A DNA stretch of 64,000 bases, taken from assembly GCF_000282375.1 (NCBI RefSeq), contig NZ_AKJK01000104.1, forward strand, positions 1 to 64,000, read 5' to 3'. Position numbers and translations under genes: made by a program. The notes below the pieces were generated by a model. The model saw nothing but the letters and a program-made list of their open reading frames with translations. It was not told the DNA's origin and made no database searches. This document shows, piece by piece, positions 62,651 to 64,000 of the stretch; the stretch's first letter is position 1; each line of letters begins with the position of its first letter. The stretch comes from Pseudomonas sp. GM50 (lineage in GTDB: Bacteria > Pseudomonadota > Gammaproteobacteria > Pseudomonadales > Pseudomonadaceae).

Positions 62651-63535
62651 ATGCCGAATAACGTCACGCAACAACACCGAGTGACCTCCCTCCTTTCCGA
62701 ACCATCGGAGGGGATGGCTCATCGGCACTTACTATCTGCCAACGAGCCTATACAAAAACGCCACTTGTGCAGCCTGGCTCAGCCTTCGTTGAACCGTCCA
62801 CGACACACACCCAACTTCTTTTTCCAAAAGGGCAGCTTGCTCCTGATTGCTTCAGGGACTTTGGATCTAACTTGCAAGGACACTGCCCTATCAATCAGTA
62901 GCAGTGACTCGCTGCTTTTTGTAGATGCGGGAACATGCGCCAATCTACTGAAAACCCCGGGAGGTCGAGAGCAACGGTTTCGGTCTATTTTCTTGAGTTT
63001 TTCGCCTGAGCTTCTTGAGCTCTTTCACCGGAATAGGCCTTCGCCCCTACCGAGAAACGGTAGTTCATGCTTCCAGCAGGTGTCGCTGGACGATGAGCTT
63101 GAGTCAACCTTGCGATTCGTATACTCAAGCATTGAGGCTCCAGGCCTTAGTGAGGAGCGGCTTCGATACCGCTTGCTTGATTTGCTTGCAGGGTTGGCAG
63201 AGCGTGGCTATTACTTCCAGCGAAACCAGACGCCAGGTATTGCTGGACGAATTCGGTCGTTAATTGCTGAAACACCCGATCATAGATGGACTGCCAGCGC
63301 TGCTGGACGTTCACTTGCTATGAGTGAGGCGACCTTGCGTCGACGCTTGGCGACGGAACAGGCTCGATTTGAGGATTTGCTGGTGGACGTGAGGATGCAC
63401 CATGCACTTATGCTCATTCAAACAACGGGATGGAGCATCTCACGGATATCCGAGGCCTGCGGATACAAATCCCGAGCTCGTTTTGCTGAGCGTTTTCGAC
63501 AACGTTTTGGCTATCTACCATCGAAAATTGGATAA
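62651..63535 (+). CDS. AraC-family transcriptional regulator
   Basis: 294-residue regulator. The N-terminal half is a cupin-like effector domain (QKGSLLLIASGTLDLTCKDT). The C-terminal DNA-binding half holds two helix-turn-helix motifs: WTASAAGRSLAMSEATLRRR, then WSISRISEACGYKSRARFAE and RFRQRFGYLPSKIG. A decayed relative of its tail is at 52021-52227. Probably controls itself and the YbhB-like gene through the repeats at 61889-61925. Confidence 0.9.
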   Translation: MPNNVTQQHRVTSLLSEPSEGMAHRHLLSANEPIQKRHLCSLAQPSLNRPRHTPNFFFQKGSLLLIASGTLDLTCKDTALSISSSDSLLFVDAGTCANLLKTPGGREQRFRSIFLSFSPELLELFHRNRPSPLPRNGSSCFQQVSLDDELESTLRFVYSSIEAPGLSEERLRYRLLDLLAGLAERGYYFQRNQTPGIAGRIRSLIAETPDHRWTASAAGRSLAMSEATLRRRLATEQARFEDLLVDVRMHHALMLIQTTGWSISRISEACGYKSRARFAERFRQRFGYLPSKIG

Positions 63536-63800
63536 CTCATCCGTCTGCGAGACGCGAAGGCTTCGCTGATTGAGTCAGTGATGACTCGTCAAAAAACAAT
63601 GTTACAAAACCAGAACGTTCACTTCTGAACCGTATCATCGACGAATAACAGCTTCAGAACGAAAGGGCCTACGAAAGCCCCTTGTTTATACTCAGTCCCA
63701 AGTTACCTGGTCAGCTAGGACTCGACGGTGTCGGAGCCAAATTTCGCTTTCCATTCTTTGTATCAGGGGACTCAGCTTTACAAGATTGAAGCCCGCCTCC
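63536..63800. other. Intergenic stretch after araC
   Basis: No gene. A hairpin-like element around 63662-63688 (AAGGGCCT with AAAGCCCCTT, followed by GTTTAT) may terminate the AraC transcript. Confidence 0.45.
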
Positions 63801-63998
63801 TTAGCATCCAAGACACCATGGCAATAGACAATACCTTGTGCATCTTGAGAAGGGTTTGTCTCGATACCCACCTGGGAGCATACCTTTCAGTACAACGAAG
63901 TGGTGTTTGAACGCTATCAATAGATGCCTACCGACCAGCACTCCACAATAGATAGGTAGCGATTCAACCAACGTGCCGGTAGCGAGTGAGCCTGGCAC
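63801..63998 (-). pseudogene. Cytochrome b561 C-terminal remnant (copy 2)
   Basis: At the window edge a leftward frame reads VGRHLLIAFKHHFVVLKGML then P, the heme-ligand helix and C-terminal end of a cytochrome b561. Compared with copy 1 (49572-49961) about four residues after the HH pair are missing in-frame, and the sequence before it is degraded. The rest of the gene, if any, lies beyond the window. Confidence 0.6.
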
Positions 63999-64000
63999 AA

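Overview
The window looks like chromosomal accessory DNA from a Pseudomonas of the putida/fluorescens type. The grounds are two OprD-family porins, a MexEF-OprN-type RND pump, a NahG/NahF/NahR-like salicylate cluster very close to the Pseudomonas prototypes, seven LysR regulators and moderate GC content. I see no tRNA, rRNA, CRISPR array, complete IS element or phage module. Identifications are by eye from protein motifs; no search was run.

Layout. 0.4-4.5 kb: a small membrane chemoreceptor-like protein, a decayed serine-hydrolase fragment, an OprD porin and a MarR regulator. 4.8-9.7 kb: TetR plus an EmrAB-type efflux operon with its own outer-membrane factor. 10-17.2 kb: an outer-membrane MetA/SphA-like protein, then (leftward) salicylaldehyde dehydrogenase, aryl alcohol dehydrogenase, catechol 1,2-dioxygenase and salicylate hydroxylase, with a divergent NahR-like regulator. 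Two NahR-type boxes lie at the divergent promoter. Together the enzymes would take salicyl alcohol to salicylaldehyde, salicylate, catechol and cis,cis-muconate. 17.6-24.6 kb: LysR and a MexEF-OprN-like pump. 24.7-29.1 kb: a paralogous LysR and a divergent tautomerase / ABM monooxygenase / nitroreductase / SnoaL / MFS operon. 29.2-37.9 kb: further LysR-controlled redox and hydrolase genes, including a second nitroreductase and a set of NADP oxidoreductase, DODA-type dioxygenase, carboxylesterase and DoxX. 38.2-43.3 kb: LysR and a compact operon of luciferase-like monooxygenase, two tandem TIM-barrel proteins and a second luciferase-like monooxygenase, then an ArsR regulator. 44.5-46.7 kb: formaldehyde detoxification (frmR, frmA, gfa) with a duplicated operator. 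46.8-52.2 kb: a stretch rich in decayed genes (ndh, mdaB, cytochrome b561, a SnoaL/AraC chimera) with intact alkB-like, LysR and grxB genes between them. 52.7-61.6 kb: IclR, an OprD porin and a leftward operon of SDR, MHS transporter, 3-hydroxyacyl-CoA dehydrogenase, class III CoA-transferase and MaoC-like hydratase, with a divergent VOC protein. This looks like a catabolic unit for an unidentified organic acid. 62-63.5 kb: a YbhB/YbcL protein and an AraC regulator, followed by a second cytochrome b561 remnant at the window edge.

Most of the window follows one plan: a local regulator beside a short set of redox, ring-modifying or export genes, which suggests a region for aromatic and electrophile catabolism and defence. 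At least seven broken genes lie among them. The parts I consider most likely to hold undescribed biology are the monooxygenase/TIM-barrel cluster (39.2-42.9 kb), the CoA-dependent cluster (53.5-61.6 kb), and the shared regulatory element found in front of three LysR-controlled modules.
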